Shown here: positions 9,740 to 21,733 of the stretch, in pieces | Position numbering within the stretch: position 1 is the first letter of the stretch | Layout of the letters: the number at the start of each line of letters is the position of its first letter | Assembly (NCBI GenBank): GCA_041916775.1 | Contig: JAYRYZ010000027.1 | Location: 8,670-72,669 of the forward strand | DNA from: UBA2357 sp041916775 | GTDB taxonomy: Bacteria > Pseudomonadota > Gammaproteobacteria > Burkholderiales > Rhodocyclaceae | Direction: 5' to 3' | DNA length: 64,000 nt | Program-made: the position numbers and the translations under genes | The notes under the pieces: model-generated | Databases searched by the model: none | Told to the model about the DNA's origin: nothing | Seen by the model: the letters and a program-made list of their open reading frames with translations, nothing else

Positions 9740-10963
9740 TCACGCCACCGGCACCACCTCGTTCCGCTTCGGGAGACCCATCGGATGCGCGAAACCGAGC
9801 TGCGCTGCAGTTCGGAACTGCACTGCGGCATCCGCCGGGCGACCCAACTGCTCGAACAACTCGCCGAGCGCGAGGTGCGCATCGGCGGCAGGCGCGATCC
9901 GTAACGACTGCTCGAGATAGGTTTGCGCCTTGCCCCAGATCTGCGCCGCCATGCACTGCCGGCCAAGCGAATAGAGCAGCCCCGCATCATCCGGTCGCGC
10001 CGCCAGCCAGCGCTCGGCACACGCGAGGGCATCCACCGCCTCGTCGCCTGTGCCGGAGCACAACACGTAGTCGCGCGCGAGCGCCGTATCCCAGTTCGCT
10101 TCCAGCAGCCGCTCCACCGCGCGGCGTGCCACCGCAGCCTGGCTGCTCGCGGCGAGCACGCGTACCGCACCGTGAACCAGCGCCGCATCGGCCAGATCCT
10201 CCTTTCCGAATGCGCGCCACACCGCAAGTTGCTTCGCCGGATCGCCCGCTGCAGCGCGCAGCGCACCTATCCTCACCTCTCGCAGCACCGGCCGCGCCTG
10301 CTCGGGGCTCATGCCCTTGGAATGTACGAGTCGCGCCACGAGATCGCCCGCGTCTTCCCAACGCGCCTGCGCACGCGCGACATCGAGCGCGAGGCGCAGC
10401 GCAGCGACGTTCTTTTGCTGCCCCTCGCCGAGCGACTGCAACGCGCGCTCTGCCTCGACGAGATCGCCGGATTCGATCGCGAGTTCGGCGCTGGTGAGCA
10501 GCCCCGCGACCTGCCCCTCACCCGACTCTGCGGCACGTCCCATCCATTCGCGGTAGCGGGGCTCGTCATGCATCGCATGCGCGGCACGTGCAGCCACCAA
10601 CGCCGCCACCTGCGAACCGCCGCCCGAGGCGTGCGCAACCTTCGCAAGCTTCAGGGCCTCTCCGAAGCGTCCCTCGAAGAGCGCCTCGACTGCGTCGCGC
10701 ATCGAGCGGAACGCCTTGTCCTGCTGGCGACGCGCGCGGAACATCCCGACCCGGCCGGGTAGATCGACCGCTCGCGAGATGATGCGCGTGGTGAAATACA
10801 CCGCAAAGAAGCCGAACAGCAGCAGCACGATCAGCAGGTTCAGCGAGATCTGCGCACGCCAGGGCGGGAACACCACCAGCACGTAGCCATTGTTGGCATC
10901 CGCCAGCATCGCGACGCCAACCGCAACCGCAAAAATCGCGATGATCCAGAGCAATGCACGCAT
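9740..10963 (-). CDS. hemY: HemY-type membrane protein with TPR-like region
   Basis: 407 residues. Two N-terminal transmembrane segments (residues ~2-22 and ~40-60, with NGYVLVVFPPWR between) are followed by an Ala/Arg-rich helical TPR-like region, the architecture of the proteobacterial HemY family. This protein is not the protoporphyrinogen oxidase also called HemY; its biochemical role in heme synthesis is unsettled. It is the last gene of the hemC-hemD-hemX-hemY run, 9 bases after hemX. Confidence 0.88.
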   Translation of the reverse strand: MRALLWIIAIFAVAVGVAMLADANNGYVLVVFPPWRAQISLNLLIVLLLFGFFAVYFTTRIISRAVDLPGRVGMFRARRQQDKAFRSMRDAVEALFEGRFGEALKLAKVAHASGGGSQVAALVAARAAHAMHDEPRYREWMGRAAESGEGQVAGLLTSAELAIESGDLVEAERALQSLGEGQQKNVAALRLALDVARAQARWEDAGDLVARLVHSKGMSPEQARPVLREVRIGALRAAAGDPAKQLAVWRAFGKEDLADAALVHGAVRVLAASSQAAVARRAVERLLEANWDTALARDYVLCSGTGDEAVDALACAERWLAARPDDAGLLYSLGRQCMAAQIWGKAQTYLEQSLRIAPAADAHLALGELFEQLGRPADAAVQFRTAAQLGFAHPMGLPKRNEVVPVA

Positions 10964-10972
10964 GTTCTGTCC

Positions 10973-12298
10973 TCAGCGAGCGCCGTCGGCGGGCGCCGCA
11001 GCGGCGGGCTCGGCGCTGGTCTGTGCCGCGGGCGCCGCCTCCGTCGTGGTCTCGGACGCCCCGCCAATCACTGGCGCCGCCTGCGACGCCGGGCGGGCCT
11101 GGAGGATGCGCAGCGCAGCAAAGGTCTCCTCCAGCGTGGGCGCGCTCGCGCCCACGCTCAGCTTCTCGAGCTCGCCCAGTTCGGCGATCGCGCGCACCAC
11201 GCCATCGTCACGCGGATCGAAGAAGCGTTCCATCCACTTGCGCGCCTGCGAGAGGTCTGAGGCGTACGTGCTGCCATCACGCGCCATCAGCGCCAGCCGG
11301 GCGGTGAGGAGGCGAATCTTCACATGCTCGCGCAGGAAGGTACTCTGCGCTGGCGCGAGCAACGCCGGGTCGGCACGGTCGAGGCGCTCCAGCCGCACCA
11401 TGGTACGTACTTCATCCCACACATCGGCAGCGAGCATCTGCAAGTAGTGGAGAGATTGATCGACCACACCATCGGAGGGCGCCTCCGGCACCGGCGCGGA
11501 CTCAGCGCCGATGGCGGCTGACTTGTCGAGCTCGAAGCCAAATGCGAGCGGCAGCCCATCAACCTTCTCGAGCAGCAGCTCGATCTTCAGCGCGAGCCCG
11601 GAGACATCCACCCGCGGATGCGCACGCACTGCATCGATGTCCTTTATCAGCGCGCGCCGCAGTGCCTGCAGGTGGGCCTGATCCGGCCCCGCGAGGCGCG
11701 ACTCGGCGCCCTCCAGTGCGATCAGAGCGGATTCGAAGTTGCCTGCCAGTTGCAGCTGCTGGGCTGCGATGTTGATGGCTTGCTCGATCTCTGCGAGCAG
11801 CTGGTCGCTGCGAGAGCGGGAGTACTCCTGGTACAGGGCCTCGAGCGCGGCGGCCTGCCCTTCGGTGGCCGCGACCTTGGCGTCGAGCACGCCCAGGCGC
11901 GACTGGATCGCGCCGATCGTTTCCTGCGCCTGGCGCGACACTCCACGCACCTCGGCGACCCCCACGTCGGCACCGTTCAGCCGCTCGGCCAGCTCACCAC
12001 GCAGCTCGCGCGCAGCGAGCCGCTGCTCGAACACCTGCCAGCCCGCAGCCGCCGCAATCACGAGTGCCAGGACGGATAGCACCAGCGGAGCCCGACTGGG
12101 TTTCAGCTGGGGTGGCGGTTCGCCTGCGCGCTCGGTAGGCTGCGACGCAGGCGGCATGGCCGACGACGCAGCGCTGCCGGGCCCGTCGTCGCCCGGAATG
12201 ACACCGGCGTCGGGACGCAGCTCCGCACTGGAACCTTCGGTCTCGACCGCCTTGCTGGATACGGGCGCTTGCGTGAGCGCGGGGATTTCCTTGTTCAT
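10973..12298 (-). CDS. hemX: HemX-type uroporphyrinogen-III C-methyltransferase-like membrane protein
   Basis: 441 residues from the ATG encoding MNKEIPAL. A long in-frame extension further upstream overlaps hemD and is rejected. After a Pro/Ala-rich cytoplasmic tail comes one transmembrane helix (APLVLSVLALVIAAAAGWQV), then a long helical/coiled-coil region with many Gln and Glu. This matches the PF04375 HemX family, annotated as uroporphyrinogen C-methyltransferase although no methyltransferase motif is visible. It starts 10 bases after the hemD stop. Confidence 0.87.
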   Translation of the reverse strand: MNKEIPALTQAPVSSKAVETEGSSAELRPDAGVIPGDDGPGSAASSAMPPASQPTERAGEPPPQLKPSRAPLVLSVLALVIAAAAGWQVFEQRLAARELRGELAERLNGADVGVAEVRGVSRQAQETIGAIQSRLGVLDAKVAATEGQAAALEALYQEYSRSRSDQLLAEIEQAINIAAQQLQLAGNFESALIALEGAESRLAGPDQAHLQALRRALIKDIDAVRAHPRVDVSGLALKIELLLEKVDGLPLAFGFELDKSAAIGAESAPVPEAPSDGVVDQSLHYLQMLAADVWDEVRTMVRLERLDRADPALLAPAQSTFLREHVKIRLLTARLALMARDGSTYASDLSQARKWMERFFDPRDDGVVRAIAELGELEKLSVGASAPTLEETFAALRILQARPASQAAPVIGGASETTTEAAPAAQTSAEPAAAAPADGAR

Positions 12299-12308
12299 GT
12301 GCGGGAGT

Positions 12309-13088
12309 TTAACCGAGAGTGCCGGGAAGTTGCGATTCCAGCGCATGGACGATGGCCATGTCGCCGGGGTCGGTCTGCACCACGCGGGCAAAGCCCGCTT
12401 CACGCGCGAGCGCCGCGATCCGCGGGTGAGATGCGAAGACCGGTACGTCACGAAAACGGCTGAGTCCGGACGCGCCGAGCAGCGCCAGAATGTGCTCAAC
12501 CGCCTCGCTGCTGGTGAGCGTGACCGCGTGCAGCGCGCGGCTGTCCAGCCATGCGAGCAGCGGCGCAGGGCCGCCGCCGGGCGGACTGCGTCGGTAACAG
12601 GCGACGTACTCGACCCGAGCTCCGCGCGCGCGCAGCGTCTCGCCGAGGAGTGCGCGGCCGCCGTCGCCACGAAAGATCACAATTCCGCGACCGGATACCG
12701 CGCCAGTCTGGAACGCAGGCAGGTCCAGCACCGCCTCGCTGTCGAAGCCGGTGTCGGGCGCAATCACCGCGTCGAAGCCCCAGCGGCGCAACGCAGCCTC
12801 GCTACCCTTGCCGACCGTCGCCACCCGCAGGTGCCCCGGCCACGCGCCCGCCTCACGCAGTACCGGCATCGCCCGATCCACCGCGTTCGCGCTGACAAAG
12901 AAGGCAAGATCGAAGTCTGCGAGCCGCGTCGCGACATTGGCCAAAGGGGCGGGATCCGCTGGCGGACGGATCTCGATCAGCGGGAAGGACAAGGGCACGC
13001 CGCCGCGCGCACGGATGGCCTCGCACAAGCCCTGGGCCTGAGCTGCCGGCCGCGTGACGAGGATGCCGAGGCCTGACAGGGAAGCCAT
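12309..13088 (-). CDS. hemD: uroporphyrinogen-III synthase
   Basis: 259 residues. It has the weakly conserved two-lobed HemD fold: the N-terminal LGILVTRPAAQAQGLCEAIRA, a central FFVSANAVDRAM, and the C-terminal LTSSEAVEHILALLG. It cyclises and inverts ring D of hydroxymethylbilane to uroporphyrinogen III. Position between hemC (12 bases) and hemX (10 bases) makes the assignment firm despite low family conservation. Confidence 0.9.
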   Translation of the reverse strand: MASLSGLGILVTRPAAQAQGLCEAIRARGGVPLSFPLIEIRPPADPAPLANVATRLADFDLAFFVSANAVDRAMPVLREAGAWPGHLRVATVGKGSEAALRRWGFDAVIAPDTGFDSEAVLDLPAFQTGAVSGRGIVIFRGDGGRALLGETLRARGARVEYVACYRRSPPGGGPAPLLAWLDSRALHAVTLTSSEAVEHILALLGASGLSRFRDVPVFASHPRIAALAREAGFARVVQTDPGDMAIVHALESQLPGTLG

Positions 13089-13100
13089 GCGGCGGCGCCG

Positions 13101-14123
13101 TCAGCCGAGCTCGGCGAGAATGTCTGCGGCGCCTTGGTCGCGCAGCGCGGTGGCGAGCGCATCGCCGAGTGCCTCGGGCGCATCCATCGCCCCGCTGAGC
13201 TCGGCAGACACCATGCGGCTGCCGTCGGGCAGCGCGACGAAGCCGCGCAACCACAGCACACCATCGCGCACCACGCCGTAGGCGCCCAGCGGCACCTCGC
13301 AGCTACCGGCGAGGGCACGCGACACCGCGCGTTCGGCGAGCACGCACGCGGCGGTCTCGGTGTCGTGCAGCGGCGCGAGCCAGGCGGCGACGTCTTCACG
13401 CGCGGAGAGGCACTCGATGCCGAGCGCGCCCTGCCCGGCCGCCGGCAACGACACCTCCGCCGGCAGCACCGCGCGGATGCGCGACGCGAGCCCGAGGCGC
13501 TTCAGGCCAGCCGCGGCGAGGATGATTGCGTCGTACTGTCCTTCGTCGAGCTTGCGCAAACGCGTGTCGAGGTTGCCGCGCAGGCTGGTCACGCCGAGAT
13601 AGGGATAGCGGATGTGCAGCTGCGACTCACGCCGCAGCGAGGAGGTGCCGACCACGGAGCCCGGCGGCATGTCGTCGAGGCTGTCGTAGCGGTTGGAGAC
13701 GAAGGCGTCGAAGGGCGCCTCGCGCGCCGAGATCGTCGCGAGGCGGAAGGCCGGGTCGAGATGCATCGGCACGTCCTTCATCGAGTGCACCGCGATGTCG
13801 GCACGCCCATCGAGCAGCGCGGTCTCGAGCTCCTTGACGAACAGCCCCTTGCCGCCCACCTTCGCAAGCGGTCGGTCGAGGATCTGGTCGCCGCGCGTCG
13901 TCATGCCGAGGAGCGCGACGGTGCAATCCGGATAGAGCGCCTCGAGGCGCGCCTTGACGTGCTCCGCCTGCCAGAGCGCGAGGCGGCTCTCGCGGGTGGC
14001 GATGACGATGCGTTGCGGGGCGGAGGCAGGAGCGGTGGTCTGGGTCACGGCGATTGAACTCTGGACGGCATTGCGATGGAAGCGGGCGACCGCGCAAGGC
14101 GGCGGGCGTTTTTCGGCCGGCAT
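13101..14123 (-). CDS. hemC: hydroxymethylbilane synthase (porphobilinogen deaminase)
   Basis: 340 residues from the first ATG. Conserved blocks are RIVIATRESRLALWQAEHVK, GTSSLRRESQLHIRYP, LRGNLDTRLRKLDEGQYDAI and, near the C terminus, ALAGSCEVPLGAY, whose Cys attaches the dipyrromethane cofactor. It polymerises four porphobilinogens. A GTG at 14048 would shorten the protein by 25 residues and sits nearer the usual family N terminus; the start is therefore uncertain. It heads the minus-strand hem operon, divergent from ppc. Confidence 0.92.
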   Translation of the reverse strand: MPAEKRPPPCAVARFHRNAVQSSIAVTQTTAPASAPQRIVIATRESRLALWQAEHVKARLEALYPDCTVALLGMTTRGDQILDRPLAKVGGKGLFVKELETALLDGRADIAVHSMKDVPMHLDPAFRLATISAREAPFDAFVSNRYDSLDDMPPGSVVGTSSLRRESQLHIRYPYLGVTSLRGNLDTRLRKLDEGQYDAIILAAAGLKRLGLASRIRAVLPAEVSLPAAGQGALGIECLSAREDVAAWLAPLHDTETAACVLAERAVSRALAGSCEVPLGAYGVVRDGVLWLRGFVALPDGSRMVSAELSGAMDAPEALGDALATALRDQGAADILAELG

Positions 14124-14259
14124 TCTAGCATGGGCCCGGACACCGGCCGGGCGGCGGGCATCCGGCGCGAACTTCGGTTAAAGTCTTGCGCACTGCCGCA
14201 TGCCGGCTCGCCCATACCAATACTACAAACCACCCTATCCCACTTTTTCGGACCACAAC

Positions 14260-17007
<2,748 letters not shown>

Positions 17008-17071
17008 GGGCAGCCACGGAGGTGCATGCAAGTGGCTCGACCGCGCGCATGCACCGCAACGTGCGCTCCGA

Positions 17072-17833
17072 TCAGAGACCCAGCGCCTGCTTCAGCACCG
17101 GCCACTGGCGGCGGCTTACCGGCAGGCGGGCGTCGGTGCCGCGTACCAGGATCACCCAGTGGCCTTCGCCGTCCTCCTCGTTGTCGCGCTCGACGCCGGC
17201 CACCGCGCCGCGCGCGACGAGGCAGCTGCGGTGTACGCGCAGGAAGCGCTCGGGGAACTCCTGCTCGATCTGCACCAGCGATTCATCCAGCAGGTACTCA
17301 CGCTCGGCGGTGGTGGCGGTGACGTACTTCTGCTCGGCGCGCAGGTAGAGCACATCCACCACCGGTAAAAGCAGGATGCGGCCGCGCTCGGTCACGCTGA
17401 AATGCTGGCGCGCCCCCGGCGCGAGCGAGGCGAGCTGCGCATCCGCCGCGGGCAGGCGGGCGCGGGCGCGGGCCAGCGCTTCTGCGAGGCGTTCCGCGCG
17501 CACCGGCTTCAGCAGGTAATCGGCCGCGGCGAGTTCGAAGGCGGAGACCGCGTATTCGTCATAGGCGGTGGTGAAGATGGTGGCCGGCGGTGGCTGCAGT
17601 CGCGCGAGGTGGCGGGCGAGCTCCACACCATCCATCGCCGGCATACGGATGTCGGCGAGCACCACGTCGGCAGGGCGGGATTCGAGCAGGCGCAGCGCCT
17701 CGAGCCCGTTGGTGGCCATGCCGACGATCTCGTTGGGCTGGATCTCGGCGATGTCGGCCAGCAGATGGCGCATGCGCATGCGTGCCGGCGCCTCGTCGTC
17801 CACGACCATAATCCGCAAAGGCGTGGGGTTCAT
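17072..17833 (-). CDS. algR: AlgR-type LytTR response regulator
   Basis: 253 residues. A receiver domain has acidic residues VVDDEAP, phospho-acceptor Asp61 in LADIRMP and Lys in YLLKPVRAERL. A C-terminal LytTR DNA-binding domain (residues ~140-250) has RAEQKYVTATTAEREYLLDES and FLRVHRSCLV. AlgR homologues control surface polysaccharide and type IV pili. The start ATG overlaps the stop of the sensor kinase gene (ATGA), so the pair is coupled. The gene name rests on the kinase partner and nearby argH/hemC synteny. Confidence 0.88.
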   Translation of the reverse strand: MNPTPLRIMVVDDEAPARMRMRHLLADIAEIQPNEIVGMATNGLEALRLLESRPADVVLADIRMPAMDGVELARHLARLQPPPATIFTTAYDEYAVSAFELAAADYLLKPVRAERLAEALARARARLPAADAQLASLAPGARQHFSVTERGRILLLPVVDVLYLRAEQKYVTATTAEREYLLDESLVQIEQEFPERFLRVHRSCLVARGAVAGVERDNEEDGEGHWVILVRGTDARLPVSRRQWPVLKQALGL

Positions 17834-18852
17834 GCTGACTTCCTCCTGTAGGGCAAACGGATCGTGACCCGGTAGCGACCGCCACGCGCGGATTTGTCGA
17901 GTCGCGCGTCCAGATCGAAGAACAGCATCAGGCGCTCGCGGATGTTGTCGAGCGCCATTCGGTTGCCGACGTGATGACGCTGCGCTTCGTCCTCGAGCAA
18001 CGGATTATCCACCGACAGGACGAGTTCGGACCCGCGCCGCCGGCCCTCGACGACGATCTCTCCGGGTGAGCCTGCCGGCTCCACCCCATGGTAGACCGCG
18101 TTCTCTAGCAACGGCTGCAACAGCAAGGGCGGCACGAGCGCGTCGCGCGGGCAGCCTTCGAGGTGCCAGCGAACCTGCAAGCGCTCACCCAGCCGGAGCT
18201 GTTCGAGATCGAGATAGCGCTCGCACAGCCGAATCTCGTCGGCCAGCGGCATCAGCTCGCGGTTGTCCCGCATCAGCACGCGAAAGAGCTCGGCAAGCTC
18301 CTCCAGCGCACGCTCGGCACGACGGGGATCGTCGCGCATCACACCGAGCACGCCGTTGAGCGCGTTGAAGAGGAAGTGCGGCCGGATGCGTGAGGTCAGG
18401 GCCAACAGCCGCGCTTCCGCGAGCGCCGGAGAGAGCCGCTGGCTGCGATGCAGGAGGTAGGCGATCGCGATCAGGGTGACGCCGACCGCCCAGGCGATGC
18501 GCCGCCACATCGCGACGGGGTCCGCGCCACCGAACGAGACATAGACCGTGGTCGCCACCATGCTGGCGGCAACCACCAGCACCCCGCGCCAGCCTCTTGG
18601 CGACAGGCGGGCGAGGAAAGGCTGCGCCAGGTAAAGCAGAAGGATCATCACCAGCAGCGGCAGCTCGAGCTCGCCCGCAAAGGCAAGCAAGGCATCCGTG
18701 AGCAGCGCAGGGTCGTGCTGCTGGATCAACACCGTCAGCACGCCACAGAAATTGACGAGCAGGAGCACGCGCAGCAGTACCCCGAGATTGCGAAAATCGG
18801 GCAGCGTCCGGTGCAGGACGGGGGGGGTGTGCTTTTGCTTTATACTTTCCAT
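17830..18852 (-). CDS. algZ: AlgZ/FimS-type LytS-family sensor kinase
   Basis: 340 residues from the ATG encoding MESIKQKH (an in-frame GTG 24 bases upstream is less likely). The N-terminal half has about four hydrophobic segments. The cytoplasmic part carries the His_kinase motif RIRPHFLFNALNG with its His, then PPLLLQPLLENAVYHGVEP as an N-box; the ATPase G-boxes are divergent, as in FimS. It probably pairs with the adjacent AlgR. It is divergent from argH, as in Pseudomonas aeruginosa. Confidence 0.87.
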   Translation of the reverse strand: MESIKQKHTPPVLHRTLPDFRNLGVLLRVLLLVNFCGVLTVLIQQHDPALLTDALLAFAGELELPLLVMILLLYLAQPFLARLSPRGWRGVLVVAASMVATTVYVSFGGADPVAMWRRIAWAVGVTLIAIAYLLHRSQRLSPALAEARLLALTSRIRPHFLFNALNGVLGVMRDDPRRAERALEELAELFRVLMRDNRELMPLADEIRLCERYLDLEQLRLGERLQVRWHLEGCPRDALVPPLLLQPLLENAVYHGVEPAGSPGEIVVEGRRRGSELVLSVDNPLLEDEAQRHHVGNRMALDNIRERLMLFFDLDARLDKSARGGRYRVTIRLPYRRKSA

Positions 18853-18917
18853 TCGATTCCACGGGGCGCCAGCCACGCGCGGGCTGCGCCACTGCCTCAG
18901 GCACGCGCAACGATACC

Positions 18918-20315
18918 ATGACAGACAACTTGAATTCCCACGCCAGCAAGACCTGGTCGGCCCGCTTCTCCGAACCGGTCTCGGACCTCGTCAAACGTTA
19001 TACCGCTTCGGTCTTCTTCGACCAGCGCATGGCCGCACAGGACATCCGCGGCTCGCTCGCCCATGCGCGCATGCTCGCATCGCGCGCGATCATCTCCGCC
19101 GACGACCTCGCCCGCATCGAATCCGGGCTCGCTCAGATCCAGGGCGAGATCGAGCGCAGCGAGTTCCAGTGGAGCCTCGACGACGAGGATGTACACCTCA
19201 ACATCGAGAAGCGCCTCACCGCGCTGGTGGGTGATGCCGGCAAGCGTCTGCACACCGGGCGCAGCCGTAACGACCAGGTGGCGACCGACATCCGTCTGTG
19301 GCTGCGCGACGCGATCGACCAGATCCTCTCCCTGATCGACAGCTTCCAGCGCAACCTGCTGGATGTCGCCGAGCAACATGCGGCCACGCCGATGCCCGGC
19401 TTCACCCACCTGCAGGTGGCCCAGCCGGTCACCTTCGGCCACCACCTGATGGCCTATTTCGAGATGACCCGCCGCGACGCCGAACGCTTCCGCGACGCGC
19501 GCCGCCGGGTGAACCGCCTGCCGCTCGGCAGCGCCGCGCTCGCTGGCACCAGTTACCCGATCGACCGCGCCTTCGTCGCGCGCGAGTTGGGCTTCGACGA
19601 GGTATGTGCCAACTCGCTCGACGCGGTGAGCGACCGCGACTTCGCGATCGAATTCTGCGCCGCCTCGTCGCTGCTGATGATGCATCTGTCGCGCCTGTCG
19701 GAAGAGCTGATTCTGTGGATGAGCCCGCGCTTCGGCTTCATCGACCTCGCCGACCGCTTCTGCACCGGCTCCAGCATCATGCCGCAGAAGAAGAACCCGG
19801 ACGTGCCCGAACTCGTGCGCGGCAAGACGGGCCGCGTGAACGGCAGCCTGATCGCGCTGCTGACGCTGATGAAGGGCCAGCCGCTGGCCTACAACAAGGA
19901 CAACCAGGAAGACAAGGAGCCGCTCTTCGACACCGCCGACACGGTGATCGACACCCTGCGCATCTACGCAGACATGATCACCGGCATCCGCGTCAAGGCC
20001 GACGCAATGCGCGGCGCGCTGAGCCAGGGCTATGCCACCGCGACCGACCTCGCCGACTACCTGGTGAAGCGCGGCCTGCCCTTCCGCGATGCGCACGAGG
20101 TGGTGGCTGCCGCGGTGCGTGCGGCGGAAACGCGTGGCTGCGACCTGCCCGATTTCAGCCTTGCCGAACTGCAGGCCTTCTCGCCGCTGATCGGCGACGA
20201 CGTGTTCGCGGTGCTGACGGTGGACGGCTCGCTCGCGTCTCGCGCCCATGTGGGTGGCACCGCGCCGGAGCAGGTGCGCGCGGCAATCGCCACCGCCCGC
20301 GCGCAGCTGGGCTAG
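18918..20315 (+). CDS. argH: argininosuccinate lyase
   Basis: 465 residues. The fumarase/aspartase-superfamily signature GSSIMPQKKNPDVPELVRGK contains the catalytic Ser loop; TGRSRNDQVATD and TPMPGFTHLQVAQPVT supply the other active-site regions. It splits argininosuccinate into arginine and fumarate. It is divergent from algZ; a TATACT box at 18841-18846 could be its -10 element. The kinase gene begins 11 bases after the stop. Confidence 0.96.
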   Translation: MTDNLNSHASKTWSARFSEPVSDLVKRYTASVFFDQRMAAQDIRGSLAHARMLASRAIISADDLARIESGLAQIQGEIERSEFQWSLDDEDVHLNIEKRLTALVGDAGKRLHTGRSRNDQVATDIRLWLRDAIDQILSLIDSFQRNLLDVAEQHAATPMPGFTHLQVAQPVTFGHHLMAYFEMTRRDAERFRDARRRVNRLPLGSAALAGTSYPIDRAFVARELGFDEVCANSLDAVSDRDFAIEFCAASSLLMMHLSRLSEELILWMSPRFGFIDLADRFCTGSSIMPQKKNPDVPELVRGKTGRVNGSLIALLTLMKGQPLAYNKDNQEDKEPLFDTADTVIDTLRIYADMITGIRVKADAMRGALSQGYATATDLADYLVKRGLPFRDAHEVVAAAVRAAETRGCDLPDFSLAELQAFSPLIGDDVFAVLTVDGSLASRAHVGGTAPEQVRAAIATARAQLG

Positions 20316-20326
20316 CGAGGCGCACC

Positions 20327-21619
20327 ATGGCGGAGAGCAGCGGGCGCATCGGCAAGTACGAGATCCGCCGCCAGATCGGCGAGGGGGCGACGAGTTGCGT
20401 CTACCTCGCCTACGACCCGTTCACACGGCGTGAGGTCGCGGTCAAGCAGCTCCACCCGCAGATGCTGCGCGACCCGATCCGCGGTGCCTTGTACCGGCAC
20501 CTGCTGATGAATGAGGCCTCGCTCGCGGGCAAGCTGCAGCATCCGCACATCGCGCAGATCTTCGACGCGTCCGTTGGCGACGACGAGGCTTTCGTCGTCA
20601 TGGAGTACGTGCCGGGCGGCACGCTGGAAGCCTTCACCCACCCGGACCGGCTGCTGCCGTTCGAGCGTCTGGTGGAGATCGTCTTCAAATGCACCCGCGC
20701 GCTCGATTACGCCTTCCATCACGGCATCACCCACCGCGACATCAAGCCCGCCAACATCCTGCTCGTGTCGCCGGACGGCCAGGACATCAAGCTCTCGGAT
20801 TTCGGCGCCGCCTACCAGACGGCGACCGACACCACCCAGGTCTCCGGGGTCGGTTCGCCGGCCTACATGTCACCGCAACAGGTGCGCGAGATGCCGGTGG
20901 ACCAGCGCACCGACATCTATTCACTCGGCGTGGTGATGTACCAGCTGCTCACCGGACACCTGCCCTTCGAGAGCGACAACAACTACAGCCTGATCTACAA
21001 GATCGCGCACGAGCTCGCGCCGCTTCCTTCCGAGCTGCGCCCCGGCGTGCCGCCAGCGCTCGACGCGATCGTGCGCCGCGCGATGGAGCGCGACCTGGAG
21101 CGACGCTACCAGGACTGGGCCGAGTTCTCTCAGGACCTGGCGCGTGCCTTCCGCAGCAACAGCCTCAGCGTCCCGCGCGAAGAGATCGCCGACACCGAGA
21201 AGTTCCAGACCCTGCGCGAGCTCGGGTTCTTCCGCGAGTTCTCGGACGTCGAGATCTGGGAGATTGTCGGCTTCTCTCGCTGGACGCGCGAGCGGCCCGG
21301 CACGCTGATCATGAAGGAGGGCGAAGCCGGCGACCACTTCTGCTTCCTCGCCAGCGGCGAGGCCCGCGTGAAGAAGCGCGGCAAGCTCCTCAACCTGCTC
21401 ACCAGCGGCGACTGCTTTGGCGAGATGGCGCTGTTCTCGGCCGGTGGCGGCGTGCGCTCGGCCTCGGTGGAGGCGGTCACGGACGTGAGCGTGGTGCGCA
21501 TCGGCGCAAAGGCGTTGCAGCGCGCCTCCGACACCTGCCGCATGCACTTCTACAAGGCCTTCCTGGAAGTGCTGTCCACCCGGTTGTCGCTCGCCAACGC
21601 GCGCATCGCGAACGTCTGA
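20327..21619 (+). CDS. serine/threonine protein kinase with C-terminal cyclic-nucleotide-binding domain
   Basis: 430 residues from the ATG encoding MAESSGRIGKYEIRRQIG. The Hanks-type kinase domain (~10-270) has the Gly-loop IGEGATSCVYLA, Lys in VAVKQLHP, the catalytic loop THRDIKPANILL, DFGAAYQT and SPAYMSPQQV. The C-terminal ~110 residues form a cNMP-binding fold (MKEGEAGDHFCFLASGEARVKKRGK, GDCFGEMALFS). The fusion suggests kinase activity gated by cAMP, c-di-GMP or another ligand, which is inference. It may be co-transcribed with argH. Confidence 0.88.
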   Translation: MAESSGRIGKYEIRRQIGEGATSCVYLAYDPFTRREVAVKQLHPQMLRDPIRGALYRHLLMNEASLAGKLQHPHIAQIFDASVGDDEAFVVMEYVPGGTLEAFTHPDRLLPFERLVEIVFKCTRALDYAFHHGITHRDIKPANILLVSPDGQDIKLSDFGAAYQTATDTTQVSGVGSPAYMSPQQVREMPVDQRTDIYSLGVVMYQLLTGHLPFESDNNYSLIYKIAHELAPLPSELRPGVPPALDAIVRRAMERDLERRYQDWAEFSQDLARAFRSNSLSVPREEIADTEKFQTLRELGFFREFSDVEIWEIVGFSRWTRERPGTLIMKEGEAGDHFCFLASGEARVKKRGKLLNLLTSGDCFGEMALFSAGGGVRSASVEAVTDVSVVRIGAKALQRASDTCRMHFYKAFLEVLSTRLSLANARIANV

Positions 21620-21644
21620 TCCCTTGAACAGCAGCACCTGAAGA

Positions 21645-21675
21645 AATTCGGGCCCACCTTGCGGCGGGCCCGAAT
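21645..21675. terminator. bidirectional terminator hairpin between kinase gene and prpE
   Basis: An inverted repeat AATTCGGGCCC (21645-21655) / GGGCCCGAATT (21665-21675) lies between two convergent genes. Outside the stem, CTTGTT on the plus strand and CTTCAG on the minus strand give only weak T runs. Confidence 0.65.
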
Positions 21676-21733
21676 TCTTGTTCGTCTCACATCCGGACGC
21701 CCGGTACGCCGGGCGCCGGACTGTCGACACCGA

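Noticed and set aside
9740..10963. Protoporphyrinogen oxidase HemY.
   Set aside because: No FAD-binding Rossmann motif; the two N-terminal helices and TPR-like body fit the unrelated proteobacterial HemY family.
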